A stretch of 64,000 nucleotides of DNA from Luxibacter massiliensis (GCF_900604355.1 NZ_UWOE01000001.1:2790001-2854000); one strand, 5' to 3'; shown: positions 1 to 9,610, counted from the first letter of the stretch. The notes: a model not told the origin generated them from the letters alone. A program made the numbers and translations.

Positions 1-80
1 GCCTCCCCATTCTTGCCAGAGTGCTGATTTGCCTGCTGCTCTGCGGACTGTTTGCTGCAGATATCCTATATACATTTTAA
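1..80 (+). CDS. C-terminal end of an unidentified membrane protein (partial)
   Basis: An open frame enters from the left edge and ends at TAA after 25 codons. Its residues are almost all hydrophobic (LPILARVLICLLLCGLFAAD, then ILYTF), so this is probably the last transmembrane helix of an integral membrane protein. Too little is present to name a family. The about 170 bases between it and the next gene show no clear structure. Confidence 0.45.
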   Translation, partial: LPILARVLICLLLCGLFAADILYTF

Positions 81-251
81 AGTGTACCAAATGTACATTT
101 CCATAGGGCCTGCCCACTTCTATACTATCGGATAATATATGCTATTATATTGACACAAAATATTTTCCGGGCATGTTAGGATAATTCCAGGCAGACTGGC
201 CCTCTTAGATAAATTTTTTATTCGGATTTTTATTTCAGAAAGGATGATTTC

Positions 252-803
252 ATGAGCGAAATTTACGTAAGCAGACAACATTTTACAACACAGCCAGACT
301 GTACAAGACGGATAGAAGCTGAAATTGCAGTCTATGCTCTCCTTGACAGGCTTCATATCCCCTATGAAGGGGTGGATCACGATGTGGCCCCCACCATCGA
401 AGCCTGCAAGGCTGTAGAGGAGGAGCTTGGCATCATGCCCTGTAAAAACTTATTCCTCAGAAACCGTCAAAAAACTTCATTTTACTTGCTTCTTATGCCA
501 GGGGAAAAGAAATTCCTGACAAAAGATCTGTCCGGCCAATTGCATATTTCAAGGCTTTCCTTTGCAGAGCCAGAATTTATGGAAAAATATCTTGGCCTTA
601 CTCCCGGCTCTGTCAGTGTTCTGGGCCTGATGAACGACAGCGGCCGGGATGTGAGCCTATTAATCGACAGAGACCTCCTAAGCTGTCAATATATTGGCTG
701 CCACCCATGTATAAATACTTCCAGCCTGAAAATAAAGACCGGGGATATTCTGAATAAATTTTTAGAACATACTGGCCACTCTTATTGTGAGGTTACACTT
801 TAA
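252..803 (+). CDS. YbaK/ProXp-type aminoacyl-tRNA deacylase (PrdX-like prolyl-tRNA editing protein)
   Basis: This 183-residue protein is about the length of stand-alone editing domains related to the prolyl-tRNA synthetase insertion domain. Such enzymes hydrolyse mischarged Ala-tRNA(Pro) in trans in the cytoplasm. Family marks include IPYEGVDHDVAPTIEACKAV near residues 36-55, the Lys-containing KNLFLRNRQK segment, KKFLTKDL, and the glycine-rich GLTPGSVSVLGL turn near residue 115, with the usual C-terminal GCHPCINTSSLKI strand. An AAAGGATG Shine-Dalgarno lies just upstream of the ATG. It stands alone, with no proline reductase genes nearby. The specific substrate (Ala versus Cys) is inferred from family resemblance. 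Confidence 0.85.
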   Translation: MSEIYVSRQHFTTQPDCTRRIEAEIAVYALLDRLHIPYEGVDHDVAPTIEACKAVEEELGIMPCKNLFLRNRQKTSFYLLLMPGEKKFLTKDLSGQLHISRLSFAEPEFMEKYLGLTPGSVSVLGLMNDSGRDVSLLIDRDLLSCQYIGCHPCINTSSLKIKTGDILNKFLEHTGHSYCEVTL

Positions 804-880
804 CATTGCATTTTGTATTTAAAAATACTATAATCCCTATATAAAACTGATAAAATTTATAACCTATAAAGGAGCCGATT

Positions 881-1813
881 ATGAAAAAGAGAGTCGTTGT
901 CGCACTGGGCCACCGGGCGCTGGGCACCACCCTTCCCGAGCAAAAGACAGCTGTTAAAAATACAGCCGAATCTATAGCCGATTTGATAGCACAGGGATAT
1001 CAAGTGGCTATCACACACAGCAATGCCCCCCAGGTAGGTATGATACACACTGCCATGAATGAGTTCGGCAAGTCCCATGATAATTATACACCTGCGCCTA
1101 TGTCCGTCTGCTCTGCAATGAGCCAGGGTTATATAGGGTATGACCTTCAAAATGGAATACGCGAGGCCCTGCTGAACCGCGGTATCTACCGTACTGTGAG
1201 CACAATCCTGACCCAGGTGATTGTAGACCCCTATGACGAAGCCTTTTATACGCCCACAAAAGTACTGGGACGATATATGAGCGCAGATGAAGCCAATGAG
1301 GAAAGAAAAAAAGGCAATTATGTAATTGAAGAGGCCGGAAAGGGTTTTCGGCGTGTTGTTTCTGCCCCCAACCCAGTCAAAATTGTAGAGCTGGATGCCA
1401 TCAAAGCACTTCTGGATGCTGACCAGGTTGTAATTGCCTGCGGGGGAGGCGGCATTCCCGTACTTGAACAAGATAACCACCTTAAAGGGGCGAGTGCCGT
1501 TATAGAAAAAGATTTAACAGCCGGAAAGCTGGCAGAAGGCATCAATGCAGATGAATTAATCATACTTACAAGCGTAGATCAGGTATGCCTCAACCTGGGA
1601 CAATCCAATGAACAAAAGCTTGGAGAGATTACTGCCGCGCAGGCCAGAGAATATATGGAACAAGGGCATTTCGGGATTTATAATATGTTCCCTAAATTAC
1701 AGGCAGCAGTAGAATTTATTGAAAAACGCGGTGGACGCAGCGCATTAATCACTTCCTTTGATAAAGCAAAAGAAGGACCGCACGCAAAGACAGGCACAAT
1801 TATTCACGGGTAA
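881..1813 (+). CDS. arcC: Carbamate kinase
   Basis: This enzyme of the amino acid kinase fold transfers phosphate between carbamoyl phosphate and ADP, yielding ATP in arginine, citrulline or purine fermentation. The 310 residues match family length. Visible signatures are the catalytic ACGGGGIPV near residue 185, AVIEKDLTAGKLAE, and the C-terminal FIEKRGGRSALITS. The N-terminal phosphate loop reads ALGHRALG rather than the textbook ALGGNALG; to my knowledge such variants occur in Firmicute homologues, so I do not take it as inactivation. No arginine deiminase or ornithine carbamoyltransferase adjoins it, so it acts alone here. AAAGGAG precedes the ATG. Confidence 0.92.
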   Translation: MKKRVVVALGHRALGTTLPEQKTAVKNTAESIADLIAQGYQVAITHSNAPQVGMIHTAMNEFGKSHDNYTPAPMSVCSAMSQGYIGYDLQNGIREALLNRGIYRTVSTILTQVIVDPYDEAFYTPTKVLGRYMSADEANEERKKGNYVIEEAGKGFRRVVSAPNPVKIVELDAIKALLDADQVVIACGGGGIPVLEQDNHLKGASAVIEKDLTAGKLAEGINADELIILTSVDQVCLNLGQSNEQKLGEITAAQAREYMEQGHFGIYNMFPKLQAAVEFIEKRGGRSALITSFDKAKEGPHAKTGTIIHG

Positions 1814-1821
1814 GGAGGAAT

Positions 1822-1863
1822 AAAAAGGGGACTGTCCCTAGTTCAAAGGGGACTGTCCCTTTT
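1822..1863. repeat. Dispersed palindromic repeat, GGGGAC(A/T)GTCCC family, copy 1
   Basis: Two tandem AAAGGGGACTGTCCC units separated by TAGTTC lie just after the carbamate kinase stop. The same unit occurs as inverted pairs at 7318-7356 and 46253-46292. Here the units are read as a direct pair, each an imperfect palindrome in itself, so it may be a rearranged copy. The position between convergent genes suits a REP-like element or a terminator. Confidence 0.75.
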
Positions 1864-1915
1864 GCTCTCCATTTTCAGAATATTCTTAAAACTCGTTCTA
1901 TCACCTGATATAAGA

Positions 1916-3499
1916 TCACTTCTGATTGGCAGGCTCCACAGCCACTGATTTTCCTTTTATTTTAGTGTTGTTCATCGCATTAAGCACATCTCTCGCATAT
2001 TCCCTGGGGACTTCCACAAATGTATATTTATCAAACATATCTATGGAGCCGATCAATTTACCTGGTATTCCGCTTTCTCCGGCAATTGCACCAACAATGT
2101 CTCCCGGTTTCGCTTTATTTTTCTTGCCTATATTTATAAACAGGCGGACCATCCCCGCCTCCTCGGCTCCTGTATCGCCAAACTCAGGTTCGGATGCATC
2201 TGTTTCATTCTGCCCTGAATTTATTTTTAAAAATGCTGCCGCCATATCCATGGCTGTATAATCAGAAGCATTCACCCTGTCCTCAATTGCCTGAAGATAT
2301 CTGGTCAGATCTTCAGATTCAATAATCCTGTCAATCTCCTCCAGTATGTTTTCCATCTTTGTGGTAGCAACGTCATTCAATGACGGCACCTTTTGAGCAT
2401 AAATTTTAGTTTTGCAGTAACGCTGGATTTCTTTCAGCTTATAGACTTCCTTTCCAGAAATAAACGAAAAAGAACGCCCCTCACGGCCGGCTCTGCCGGT
2501 CCTTCCAATACGGTGGACATAATATTCATCGTCCTGAGGCAAATCGTAATTGAATACCGCTTCCACCTCTTCCACATCAATTCCCCTGGCAGCCACATCT
2601 GTAGCCACAAGAATATCGGTTTTGCCACTCCTGAATCCCTGCATCACCCTGTCTCGCTGAGCTTGTTTCATATCGCCGTGAAGGCCGGCAGCAAAATATC
2701 CTCTTCCAAGCAGGCCATTTACCAGTAAATCCACCTGTCTCTTTGTATTACAAAATACAACAGAAAGCTTAGGTGTATAGATATCCAGAAGCCTGGATAA
2801 CACTTCCTCCTTATTCTTGGGCCTGACTTCATAATAATACTGCTCAATATTGGGTACCGTAAGCTCTTTTTTTGTCACTTTAACAAGAGTGGCATCTTTC
2901 TGGAATTTCTTTGTAATATCCAGAATGGCCTGGGGCATAGTTGCAGAAAATAGAACTGTCTGCCGTTCCTCAGGTACTCCCTCAAGAATGACTTCTATAT
3001 CTTCACGAAATCCCATATTTAACATTTCATCCGCTTCGTCCAGGACAATAGTATGAACATCCTCCATCTTGGTTGTTTTACGGCGCATGTGATCCATCAC
3101 CCGTCCAGGCGTCCCGATAATAAGCTGTGTCCCACTCTTTAACGAACGGATTTGTTTCACAATCTCCTGGCCTCCATAGATAGGCAGGACTTTGATCCCA
3201 TGCATATATTTTGCCAAATTACGTATCTCTTCTGCCACCTGGATTGCCAATTCCCTTGTAGGGCACAAAACTACTGCCTGCAGTTTCTTACTCTTGGGGT
3301 TGATCTTTTCCAGAAGCGGAATCCCAAAAGCTGCCGTTTTTCCCGTTCCTGTCTGGGCCTGGCCGATAACATCCACTCCGCTTCTCATAACAGGGATAGC
3401 TTTTGCCTGAATCGGCGAAGCCTCTTCAAATCCCATCTTCTTTACAGCTTTAACGATCTCTGGGCAAAGGCCCATTTCCTCAAATCTTACTTCTTCCAT
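1916..3499 (-). CDS. DEAD-box ATP-dependent RNA helicase with DbpA-type RNA-binding domain
   Basis: The protein unwinds RNA duplexes in ribosome assembly or cold adaptation. The motifs are in order: Q motif (GFEEASPIQ, about residues 24-32), Walker A AQTGTGKT, PTRELAIQ, DEAD in motif II, SAT in motif III, ATDVAARGIDV, and HRIGRTGRAG in motif VI. After a linker the last about 75 residues (VRLFINIGKKNKAKPGDIVG onward) form the DbpA-like RNA-binding fold found in CsdA/DbpA-class helicases. At 527 residues it fits the CshA/DeaD group. AAAGGAGATAT precedes the ATG. It is transcribed alone, convergent with carbamate kinase. Confidence 0.93.
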   Translation of the reverse strand: MEEVRFEEMGLCPEIVKAVKKMGFEEASPIQAKAIPVMRSGVDVIGQAQTGTGKTAAFGIPLLEKINPKSKKLQAVVLCPTRELAIQVAEEIRNLAKYMHGIKVLPIYGGQEIVKQIRSLKSGTQLIIGTPGRVMDHMRRKTTKMEDVHTIVLDEADEMLNMGFREDIEVILEGVPEERQTVLFSATMPQAILDITKKFQKDATLVKVTKKELTVPNIEQYYYEVRPKNKEEVLSRLLDIYTPKLSVVFCNTKRQVDLLVNGLLGRGYFAAGLHGDMKQAQRDRVMQGFRSGKTDILVATDVAARGIDVEEVEAVFNYDLPQDDEYYVHRIGRTGRAGREGRSFSFISGKEVYKLKEIQRYCKTKIYAQKVPSLNDVATTKMENILEEIDRIIESEDLTRYLQAIEDRVNASDYTAMDMAAAFLKINSGQNETDASEPEFGDTGAEEAGMVRLFINIGKKNKAKPGDIVGAIAGESGIPGKLIGSIDMFDKYTFVEVPREYARDVLNAMNNTKIKGKSVAVEPANQK

Positions 3500-3825
3500 A
3501 TATCTCCTTTTCGCTTAAAAATATACCGCCATTTAAACAACGACAATAATCACTACACAACATTCTGGAATAAAATCCCAAAAAAATACCCCTTACCCGA
3601 TACCAAGTAAAGGATGGCTTGACAAAGTTTCAGATGTTATCATAACAGACTTGCAGCTATATGTCAATTTAGGTACAGGTCTGTTTTAAGTTTAGGACGT
3701 AATCTTTTTAAAAAGGTTACGTCCTAAACTTGCATTTTTGTAATAACAGGTGTAATATATGCATATACTAAACATAGTTTTAGAAACTACTTATTGTATT
3801 TTTCATTTCCAGGAGGCGTTTTATT
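3500..3825. other. Intergenic region between divergent helicase and hemolysin III genes
   Basis: About 325 bases hold the helicase leader on the left and, at 3688-3731, a long palindrome. A TTGACA at 3619-3624 is followed by only a weak -10 (TAACAG). I find no small coding frame with a convincing ribosome binding site. Confidence 0.4.
3688..3731. repeat. Long palindrome with GGACGTAACC core, copy 1
   Basis: The arms AAGTTTAGGACGTAA and TTACGTCCTAAACTT flank CTTTTT/AAAAAG to give a nearly perfect 44-base hairpin. A shorter relative with the same AGGACGTAACCTTTT core occurs at 60576-60608. Function is unknown; a REP-like dispersed element or bidirectional terminator are the likely choices. Confidence 0.75.
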
Positions 3826-4485
3826 ATGACTAAAAAGCAATTTATCAAGGATCCAGGCAGTGCCATTACTCATTTTATAGGTATGTTGATGGCTATTTTT
3901 GCAGCCGTTCCTCTACTCATCAAAGCATCTCATGAGCCAGGGAAAATTTATGTGGTCTCATTGGCCATATATGCTGCAAGCTTAATTTTATTGTATGCTG
4001 CGAGCACTACCTACCATACATTTGATTTATCTGAAAGGGTAAATACAATCTTAAAGAAAATTGACCATATGATGATTTTTATCCTGATTGCAGGAAGCTA
4101 TACTCCCATTTGCCTTCTTGTCCTGCCAGGAAGGACAGGAAAGGTTCTGCTTTCTCTTGTTTGGGGGATTGCCATTGTGGGAATTTTAATAAAAGCCTTT
4201 TGGGTATTCTGCCCGAAATGGGTGTCTTCTGTCCTGTATATCGGCATGGGGTGGACATGTGTACTGGCGTTCACACAGATTTTAAATAACATGTCCCGCT
4301 CAGCTTTTATATGGCTCCTTACAGGAGGTATAATCTATACTCTTGGCGGTATTATTTATGCGTTAAAAGTACCACTTTTTGACAGCAGACATAAAAATTT
4401 TGGCAGCCATGAAATTTTTCATCTATTTGTGATGGGCGGCAGCGCATGCCACTTTGTGGTTATGTACGCCTTTCTCCTGCCTTAA
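3826..4485 (+). CDS. Hemolysin III family (PAQR-type) membrane protein
   Basis: This 219-residue protein has seven predicted hydrophobic helices and the conserved metal-ligand motifs of the YqfA/HlyIII/adiponectin-receptor superfamily: AASTTYHTF near residue 62, DHMMIFILIAGSYTP near residue 82, and GSHEIFHLFVMGGSACHF at the C-terminus. Despite the family name a cytolytic role is unproven; members are thought to be membrane hydrolases affecting lipid homeostasis. An AGGAGG sits 7 bases before the ATG. It is a single gene with no obvious partner. Confidence 0.9.
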   Translation: MTKKQFIKDPGSAITHFIGMLMAIFAAVPLLIKASHEPGKIYVVSLAIYAASLILLYAASTTYHTFDLSERVNTILKKIDHMMIFILIAGSYTPICLLVLPGRTGKVLLSLVWGIAIVGILIKAFWVFCPKWVSSVLYIGMGWTCVLAFTQILNNMSRSAFIWLLTGGIIYTLGGIIYALKVPLFDSRHKNFGSHEIFHLFVMGGSACHFVVMYAFLLP

Positions 4486-4656
4486 TAATTTCTCAATTTA
4501 AATGTGCCTCATTCTATTTCCAGATATTTTATGGAGAAATCCAAGATATAATGCAGAAAAATACTCTTTATCAAGTAAGATCTATGGCAATTTTAGTCCT
4601 TACTGACAAAGAGTATTTTAATTTTCGTCTCTCCGCCCTATTGGTCATTGGGCATT

Positions 4657-5223
4657 TCAATCATATAAATAATTCAACCCGCGGATTCTTTCTTCAATTC
4701 CATGTTTTGTAATATATTCACTGACGGTTTTAGGCACATACTGCTGCCACTCCTTCTCCTCTGCAATTAATTTTCGGACTTCTGAGCCAGTTATTCCTCT
4801 TTCGTCCTGGCCTTTTCTCCACAAAACTTCTGTCTCCACCCCTAATTTCTGCAGAATCTGAAAGCGCTCTTCATCCCACTCACTGCATATACTCATATAA
4901 TAAACAGCATCTTTAGGTGCATATTGGAGAATCAAATCAGGCTGGCTGACCGGAAAGGGTATTATTTCATACTCTTCCCTCCCCACCCCAAAATCCTTTA
5001 ATGCCTCCTGTATCATCTCGAACCTTTCAAAAAACGTAAGTGGATTGTCTCTCTTGGTTGTTCCATGTAAGTCATTCACTGATGTGGCGGCAAATGAAAC
5101 AATATCTGAATGCGTAATACCTATATAGAGCTTTCTGCACCTCATCTTTGCGGCCAGTATATACTCCATGTGCTTTAAATGTAAAATCTGAAACCTTCCG
5201 TGTATAACCCCTGCTTCTACCAT
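4657..5223 (-). CDS. Nicotinamide/nicotinate mononucleotide adenylyltransferase-like protein (NadM-like)
   Basis: A 188-residue nucleotidyltransferase of the HIGH superfamily. The N-terminus VIHGRFQILHLKHMEYI carries the spaced His residues that bind ATP phosphates, and GITGSEVRKLI near residue 145 is the ISxTxxR-like motif. The length and the ERFEMIQEAL segment resemble archaeal-type NMN adenylyltransferases used in NAD synthesis or salvage. I cannot tell the pyridine substrate from sequence. GGAGAGGAG lies upstream of the ATG. The gene is isolated. Confidence 0.75.
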   Translation of the reverse strand: MVEAGVIHGRFQILHLKHMEYILAAKMRCRKLYIGITHSDIVSFAATSVNDLHGTTKRDNPLTFFERFEMIQEALKDFGVGREEYEIIPFPVSQPDLILQYAPKDAVYYMSICSEWDEERFQILQKLGVETEVLWRKGQDERGITGSEVRKLIAEEKEWQQYVPKTVSEYITKHGIEERIRGLNYLYD

Positions 5224-5424
5224 TATCCAGGCTCCTCTCCTGTATTTTCATCGCAGAGTCCTGATTGTTTTGCTGACACTGCATCATACAGTATTAGTAT
5301 AATACAGTTTGGCCAAGAAAGCAAATCTGGCGGCTGCACACCAATTCCCACGTGCGCACCCTCCCCTGATATAAACCCTTGATAAATTATGGTATGCCCA
5401 AAAACTCATTTTTCATTCCACCAT

Positions 5425-6762
5425 TTATACAGTAATCCCCTCCTTTTCCAAATACTGTTTAGTAACTGTCTGGCGGTCCACACGATGTTTTGCATAGAGC
5501 GAAACACACCACGTCAGAAGCTGTGCAAGGGGTACAGTCATCCACACGCCCAAAAGTCCCAATATAGAAATATGAGGCAAGATATTTAGTAAAACAAAAA
5601 TTAAGACAGGTTCGGCATACACCAGTACATAAGACATTCCACTTTTTTCTGTGGCATATAAATACGCAGTGGTAATCCTCACATAAGATAGAAATAGAAG
5701 CACTGCCAAAAATAAAGGTAAATAATTGGAAACATCGGCATTTGTCTCCGGGGACGCTCCAAAAAGAATCCCCACATACCTCCGGGTAAAAAATAATACT
5801 GCCATGCAAATAAAAGAGATAACAGCGCTTGTCAGATAGGCAAAACCCCGCATCTGTTTCATAACAGGCACATTTTCCTCACTAAAGTATTTACTGATCA
5901 AAGGCTGGCTCCCATCGCCTACTCCTTGCAGCAGCAAATATACAATAGCTATGATATATGCAATACAGCCATATACTGCAACAGATTGTTCGCCTCCATA
6001 AACCATCAAAAAACGGTTCATAAGAATTGTTGTAATTTGGGGAGAAAATGTCAGGCCAAATGGAGCCACTGCTATTTTAAGGATCGTGCCAAAATACCCC
6101 CATACTTTTCTAAAAGAAGGAATAGAAAAACCGATTTTCTTTTTAACAAGAAATCCTATTGCCCCCATCATCGTGACTGCCTGCCCGATAATCGTGGCCC
6201 ACGCGGCTCCTCCCATGCCCCAGCTATATACCCATACAAACAAATAGTCTAAAACAATGTTCGTTAAAAACCCTGCTATCATCGAAATCATGGCAAAGGC
6301 CGCGCCGCCCAGATTCCTGATAAATGGGACTAAACCTGTCCCGAACACCTGGAACGCCGCACCCAAAGCAATCACTTCCACATATTCGGCGGTCAAACCT
6401 AAGCTTGTGCCCTCCGCCCCAAGAATACTTAGTAATGGGGAAAGGAATAAAAGTACAGTGGCGCTCAGCAGCACACTAAATAGTGCAAGCAGGAACACTG
6501 TACTACTAAAACATTCCGTGCCCTCATCGCGCCTGTCTCTCCCACGCAGAATGGTAAACCTAATAGCTCCCGACAGACCGATCCCTGTACCTACAGCTTG
6601 AATGAATGCTGAAATTGGAAACCCTAAAGTAATACTTGCCAGGCCGGCATCCCCCAGGCTATTCCCCACAAAAAAACCGTCTACAACAGTATAGACTCCG
6701 GAAAGTGCGAAGGCCATTACAGAAGGAATTACAAATTGAAAAAACATACGCCGGTTACTCAT
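5425..6762 (-). CDS. MATE family multidrug efflux transporter
   Basis: An integral membrane antiporter of about 445 residues with 12 hydrophobic helices arranged as two similar halves. Typical MATE segments are VIPSVMAFALSGVYTVVDGF at the N-terminus and GVGDGSQPLISKYFSEEN in the middle. It likely exports cationic drugs or metabolites using an ion gradient. I chose the ATG at 6762 (MSNRRMFF) over an upstream start because GGGAGG lies 10 bases before it. The start overlaps the stop of the MarR gene by 8 bases, implying translational coupling and shared control. Confidence 0.92.
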   Translation of the reverse strand: MSNRRMFFQFVIPSVMAFALSGVYTVVDGFFVGNSLGDAGLASITLGFPISAFIQAVGTGIGLSGAIRFTILRGRDRRDEGTECFSSTVFLLALFSVLLSATVLLFLSPLLSILGAEGTSLGLTAEYVEVIALGAAFQVFGTGLVPFIRNLGGAAFAMISMIAGFLTNIVLDYLFVWVYSWGMGGAAWATIIGQAVTMMGAIGFLVKKKIGFSIPSFRKVWGYFGTILKIAVAPFGLTFSPQITTILMNRFLMVYGGEQSVAVYGCIAYIIAIVYLLLQGVGDGSQPLISKYFSEENVPVMKQMRGFAYLTSAVISFICMAVLFFTRRYVGILFGASPETNADVSNYLPLFLAVLLFLSYVRITTAYLYATEKSGMSYVLVYAEPVLIFVLLNILPHISILGLLGVWMTVPLAQLLTWCVSLYAKHRVDRQTVTKQYLEKEGITV

Positions 6763-7210
6763 TTTCTCTTTTACCTCCCCTATAAAATAGCTCAACAAAC
6801 AAGGCAAGATTATCATTCAGGCTTGTCATACTATCCATTCCCATTTGCTCCATTACATATAATTCCAGATCCCGCAATTCTTCAATAATAGTATTAACAT
6901 ACTCTTCCCCCTCCAAGGTCAGATGAATATACTTATTACGTTTATCTGCAGGGATAGGTACAAGCTCTATAAAACCCCGCTTTTCAAACTCTTTTAAAAT
7001 AGAATTTACTGTCTGTTTTGGAATCACCCACTTCTGGCTTATCATCTTCTGCGTACAAGTTCGGCCATCCTCATAAAATGAATACAAAACCATAACACTA
7101 TTTAGCGACAGTCCATGGTTTTTGGCCCAATTTTCATACATAGAATTGCTCTCCCTCCAAAGGGCATAGTATCTCTGCAATTGCGCAATCATATCCGTCC
7201 TGCTCTCCAT
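6755..7210 (-). CDS. MarR family transcriptional regulator
   Basis: A winged-helix regulator of about 151 residues. The recognition region reads TCTQKMISQKWVIPKQTVNS and the wing RGFIELVPIPADKRNKYIHL, both standard for MarR. The start at 7210 (MESRTDMIAQL) is preferred because GGGGAGGTGG lies 5 bases upstream. It is the first gene of an operon with the MATE pump and very probably represses it, releasing DNA on binding an exported compound. A palindromic operator lies in its own promoter. Confidence 0.92.
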   Translation of the reverse strand: MESRTDMIAQLQRYYALWRESNSMYENWAKNHGLSLNSVMVLYSFYEDGRTCTQKMISQKWVIPKQTVNSILKEFEKRGFIELVPIPADKRNKYIHLTLEGEEYVNTIIEELRDLELYVMEQMGMDSMTSLNDNLALFVELFYRGGKRENE

Positions 7211-7225
7211 AATCCACCTCCCCAT

Positions 7226-7278
7226 ATTAGTCCTGTATCAGACTAATAAATTATAGTCTGTTTTCGTACTAATGTCAA
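7226..7278 (-). promoter_or_regulatory. Promoter and MarR operator of the marR-MATE operon
   Basis: The -35 TTGACA (7273-7278) and -10 TATAAT (7250-7255) are perfect, with a 17-base spacer. A palindrome with arms ATTAGTC and GACTAAT (7226-7247) covers the start point, and a further TTAGT half-site lies in the spacer. This is the expected layout for MarR autorepression; binding itself is inferred. Confidence 0.85.
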
Positions 7279-7317
7279 TAAGAGAATAATATTCTGAATA
7301 TTCTGAAAATGGATGAC

Positions 7318-7356
7318 AAAGGGGACAGTCCCTTTTGCAAAAGGGACTGTCCCCTA
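7318..7356. repeat. Dispersed palindromic repeat, GGGGACAGTCCC family, copy 2
   Basis: An inverted pair of the unit: AAAGGGGACAGTCCCTTTT, then GC, then AAAAGGGACTGTCCCCT. It lies just past the pflB stop and could end that transcript. The same design recurs at 46253-46292, and a direct-pair variant at 1822-1863. Confidence 0.85.
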
Positions 7357-7369
7357 TTTTCTCTTTCCT

Positions 7370-9610
7370 CTAAACATTCTCATGAAATGTCCGCATAATC
7401 ACTTCTCTCTGCTGTTCCCGTGAGAGTTTATGGAAATGTACTGCATATCCAGATACTCGAATTGTAAGATTTGGATATTTCCCCGGATTTTTATAGGCAT
7501 CCAGCAGGAGTTCCCTGTTCATTACATTGACGTTTATATGATGTGCCATCTGCTGAAAATACCCGTCCAGGATCTGTACAAGATTTTCCATCCGTTCTTC
7601 TTCCGTTTTCCCTAATGTATCCGGAGTAATGGAAAATGTATTAGAAATTCCATCACGGCAATCGTCGTAGGAGAGTTTAGCTACAGAATTCAGAGATGCC
7701 AATGCCCCATTCTTCTCCCTGTTATGCATTGGATTTGCCCCCGGGGCAAATGGCTCCTTAGCCTTACGCCCATCCGGTGTGGCTCCTGTTTTTTTGCCAT
7801 ACATGACGTTCGATGTAATAGTCAGTACTGATAATGTGTGTACTGCATTCCTGTATGTCTTTGTCTTTTTTAACTCAGCGGACATGCCTGCAAGAATTTC
7901 TTTTGCAATCATGTCTGCCCTGTCATCATCGTTTCCATATGTAGGAAACTCTCCGGCAGTCTGAAACTCTACAATATATCCATTGTCATCCCTGACAGGC
8001 TTTACTTGCGCATATTTTATGGCGCTCAGAGAATCTGCCAGCACAGATAACCCGGCTACGCCGCAAGCCATAAAACGTTCAACCTCTGTATCATGAAGCG
8101 CCATCTGAGTCTTTTCATATGCATATTTATCGTGCATATAGTGAATAACATTCAATGTATTAATATACAATCTACAAATCCATTCACGGTATTTCCCGAG
8201 CCTCTCCATCACTTTGCCATAATCCAGTATATCCCCCTCATAGACGGGCATCTCAGGGCCCGCCATACTTCCTGAATAAGTATCATATCCTCCATTGAGT
8301 GCCAGCAGGAGCAATTTAGGCAGATTACATCTTGCCCCAAAAAACTGCATCTGTTTTCCAATTTTCATAGCAGAAACGCAGCATGCAATACCATAATCAT
8401 CCCCGTATACAGGCCTCATCAGATCATCATTTTCATACTGGACCGCATCTGTATCAATAGATACTTTTGCACAGAAATCTTTAAATCCCTGGGGAAGGTC
8501 CTTTGACCATAAAATTGTCAGATTAGGCTCAGGCGCTGCCCCCAGATTATAAAGTGTATTCAAAAACCGAAAACTATTTTTTGTGACAAGAGTCCTGCCA
8601 TGCTCATCCATCCCCCCTACAGATTCCGTAATCCACATGGGATCCCCTCCGAATAATTCATTATAATCCGGTGTCCGCAGATGCCTTGCCAAACGGAGCT
8701 TCATCACGAAATCATCAATCAGTTCCTGGGCATGTTTTTCATCTAGCTTCCCTGACTCCATATCCCGCTGAATATAAATATCTAAAAAGCTGCCTGTACG
8801 CCCTAAAGACATAGCCGCCCCGTTCTGCTCTTTAATCGCTGCCAGGTACGCAAAATAGGTCCACTGGATAGCTTCTCTGGCATCCCAGGCAGGCTTTGAA
8901 ATATCATACCCATACATCTGGGCCATTTCTTTCATTTTATTCAGAAAATGAATCTGCTGATATATCTCTTCTGACAGCCGGATAGACTCCACATCAAAAT
9001 CTTCTTTTCCTATTTCTGCCTTATCCCTTTTCTTCTCTTCTATCAATATATCTACTCCATACAGAGCCACACGCCTGTAATCACCAATTATACGTCCGCG
9101 CCCGTATGCATCCGGCAGTCCGGTCAGTATTCCTGCATGCCTGACCCTCCGCATTTCATCTGTATATACTCTGAATACCCCGTCGTTATGGGTAGTCCTG
9201 TATTGGAATTCCTGCTCTATCTTCTCTGAAAGTTCATATCCATAGGCCTTACAAGCCTTTCTGGCCATATTGATTCCTCCAAAAGGATTTACGCCTCTCT
9301 TCAGCGGCCGATTTGTCTGAAGGCCTACAATCAACTCTGCCTCTTTATCCAAATATCCTGGCTGATAGGATGTCAGAGAGGAAACAGACTGTGTATCAAT
9401 ATCTAAAACCCCTCCGAAATCCTGTTCCAGCTTTAAAAGGCTATTTACCCTCTCCATAAGCTTTCCAGTACGTTCAGTCTTTGTCTCCAGAAAAGAGCCA
9501 TCCCCCTCATAAGGCGTCACATTTTTTTGGATAAAATCCCGCACATTAATTTCTCTTTGCCAATCACCTACTGTAAACCCATTCCACTGTTTGAAACTTC
9601 TCTGCTCCAT
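7370..9610 (-). CDS. pflB: Formate C-acetyltransferase (pyruvate formate-lyase)
   Basis: This glycyl radical enzyme converts pyruvate and CoA to acetyl-CoA and formate, the main anaerobic pyruvate outlet and a source of formate for one-carbon metabolism. The adjacent catalytic cysteines are in YGIACCVSAM, and the radical Gly (residue 721 of 746) is in the C-terminal RVSGYAVHF. Length matches PflB. GGAGGGAAAATC precedes the ATG. No activating enzyme gene is adjacent in this window, so PflA must be encoded elsewhere. The leader, more than 300 bases long, contains a ZTP riboswitch and terminator, so expression should rise when ZTP signals 10-formyl-THF shortage. Confidence 0.96.
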   Translation of the reverse strand: MEQRSFKQWNGFTVGDWQREINVRDFIQKNVTPYEGDGSFLETKTERTGKLMERVNSLLKLEQDFGGVLDIDTQSVSSLTSYQPGYLDKEAELIVGLQTNRPLKRGVNPFGGINMARKACKAYGYELSEKIEQEFQYRTTHNDGVFRVYTDEMRRVRHAGILTGLPDAYGRGRIIGDYRRVALYGVDILIEEKKRDKAEIGKEDFDVESIRLSEEIYQQIHFLNKMKEMAQMYGYDISKPAWDAREAIQWTYFAYLAAIKEQNGAAMSLGRTGSFLDIYIQRDMESGKLDEKHAQELIDDFVMKLRLARHLRTPDYNELFGGDPMWITESVGGMDEHGRTLVTKNSFRFLNTLYNLGAAPEPNLTILWSKDLPQGFKDFCAKVSIDTDAVQYENDDLMRPVYGDDYGIACCVSAMKIGKQMQFFGARCNLPKLLLLALNGGYDTYSGSMAGPEMPVYEGDILDYGKVMERLGKYREWICRLYINTLNVIHYMHDKYAYEKTQMALHDTEVERFMACGVAGLSVLADSLSAIKYAQVKPVRDDNGYIVEFQTAGEFPTYGNDDDRADMIAKEILAGMSAELKKTKTYRNAVHTLSVLTITSNVMYGKKTGATPDGRKAKEPFAPGANPMHNREKNGALASLNSVAKLSYDDCRDGISNTFSITPDTLGKTEEERMENLVQILDGYFQQMAHHINVNVMNRELLLDAYKNPGKYPNLTIRVSGYAVHFHKLSREQQREVIMRTFHENV

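Noticed and set aside
1826..1862. CRISPR-like direct repeat unit
   Set aside because: Only two short units with a 6-base spacing and no cas genes; it belongs to the dispersed palindrome family.
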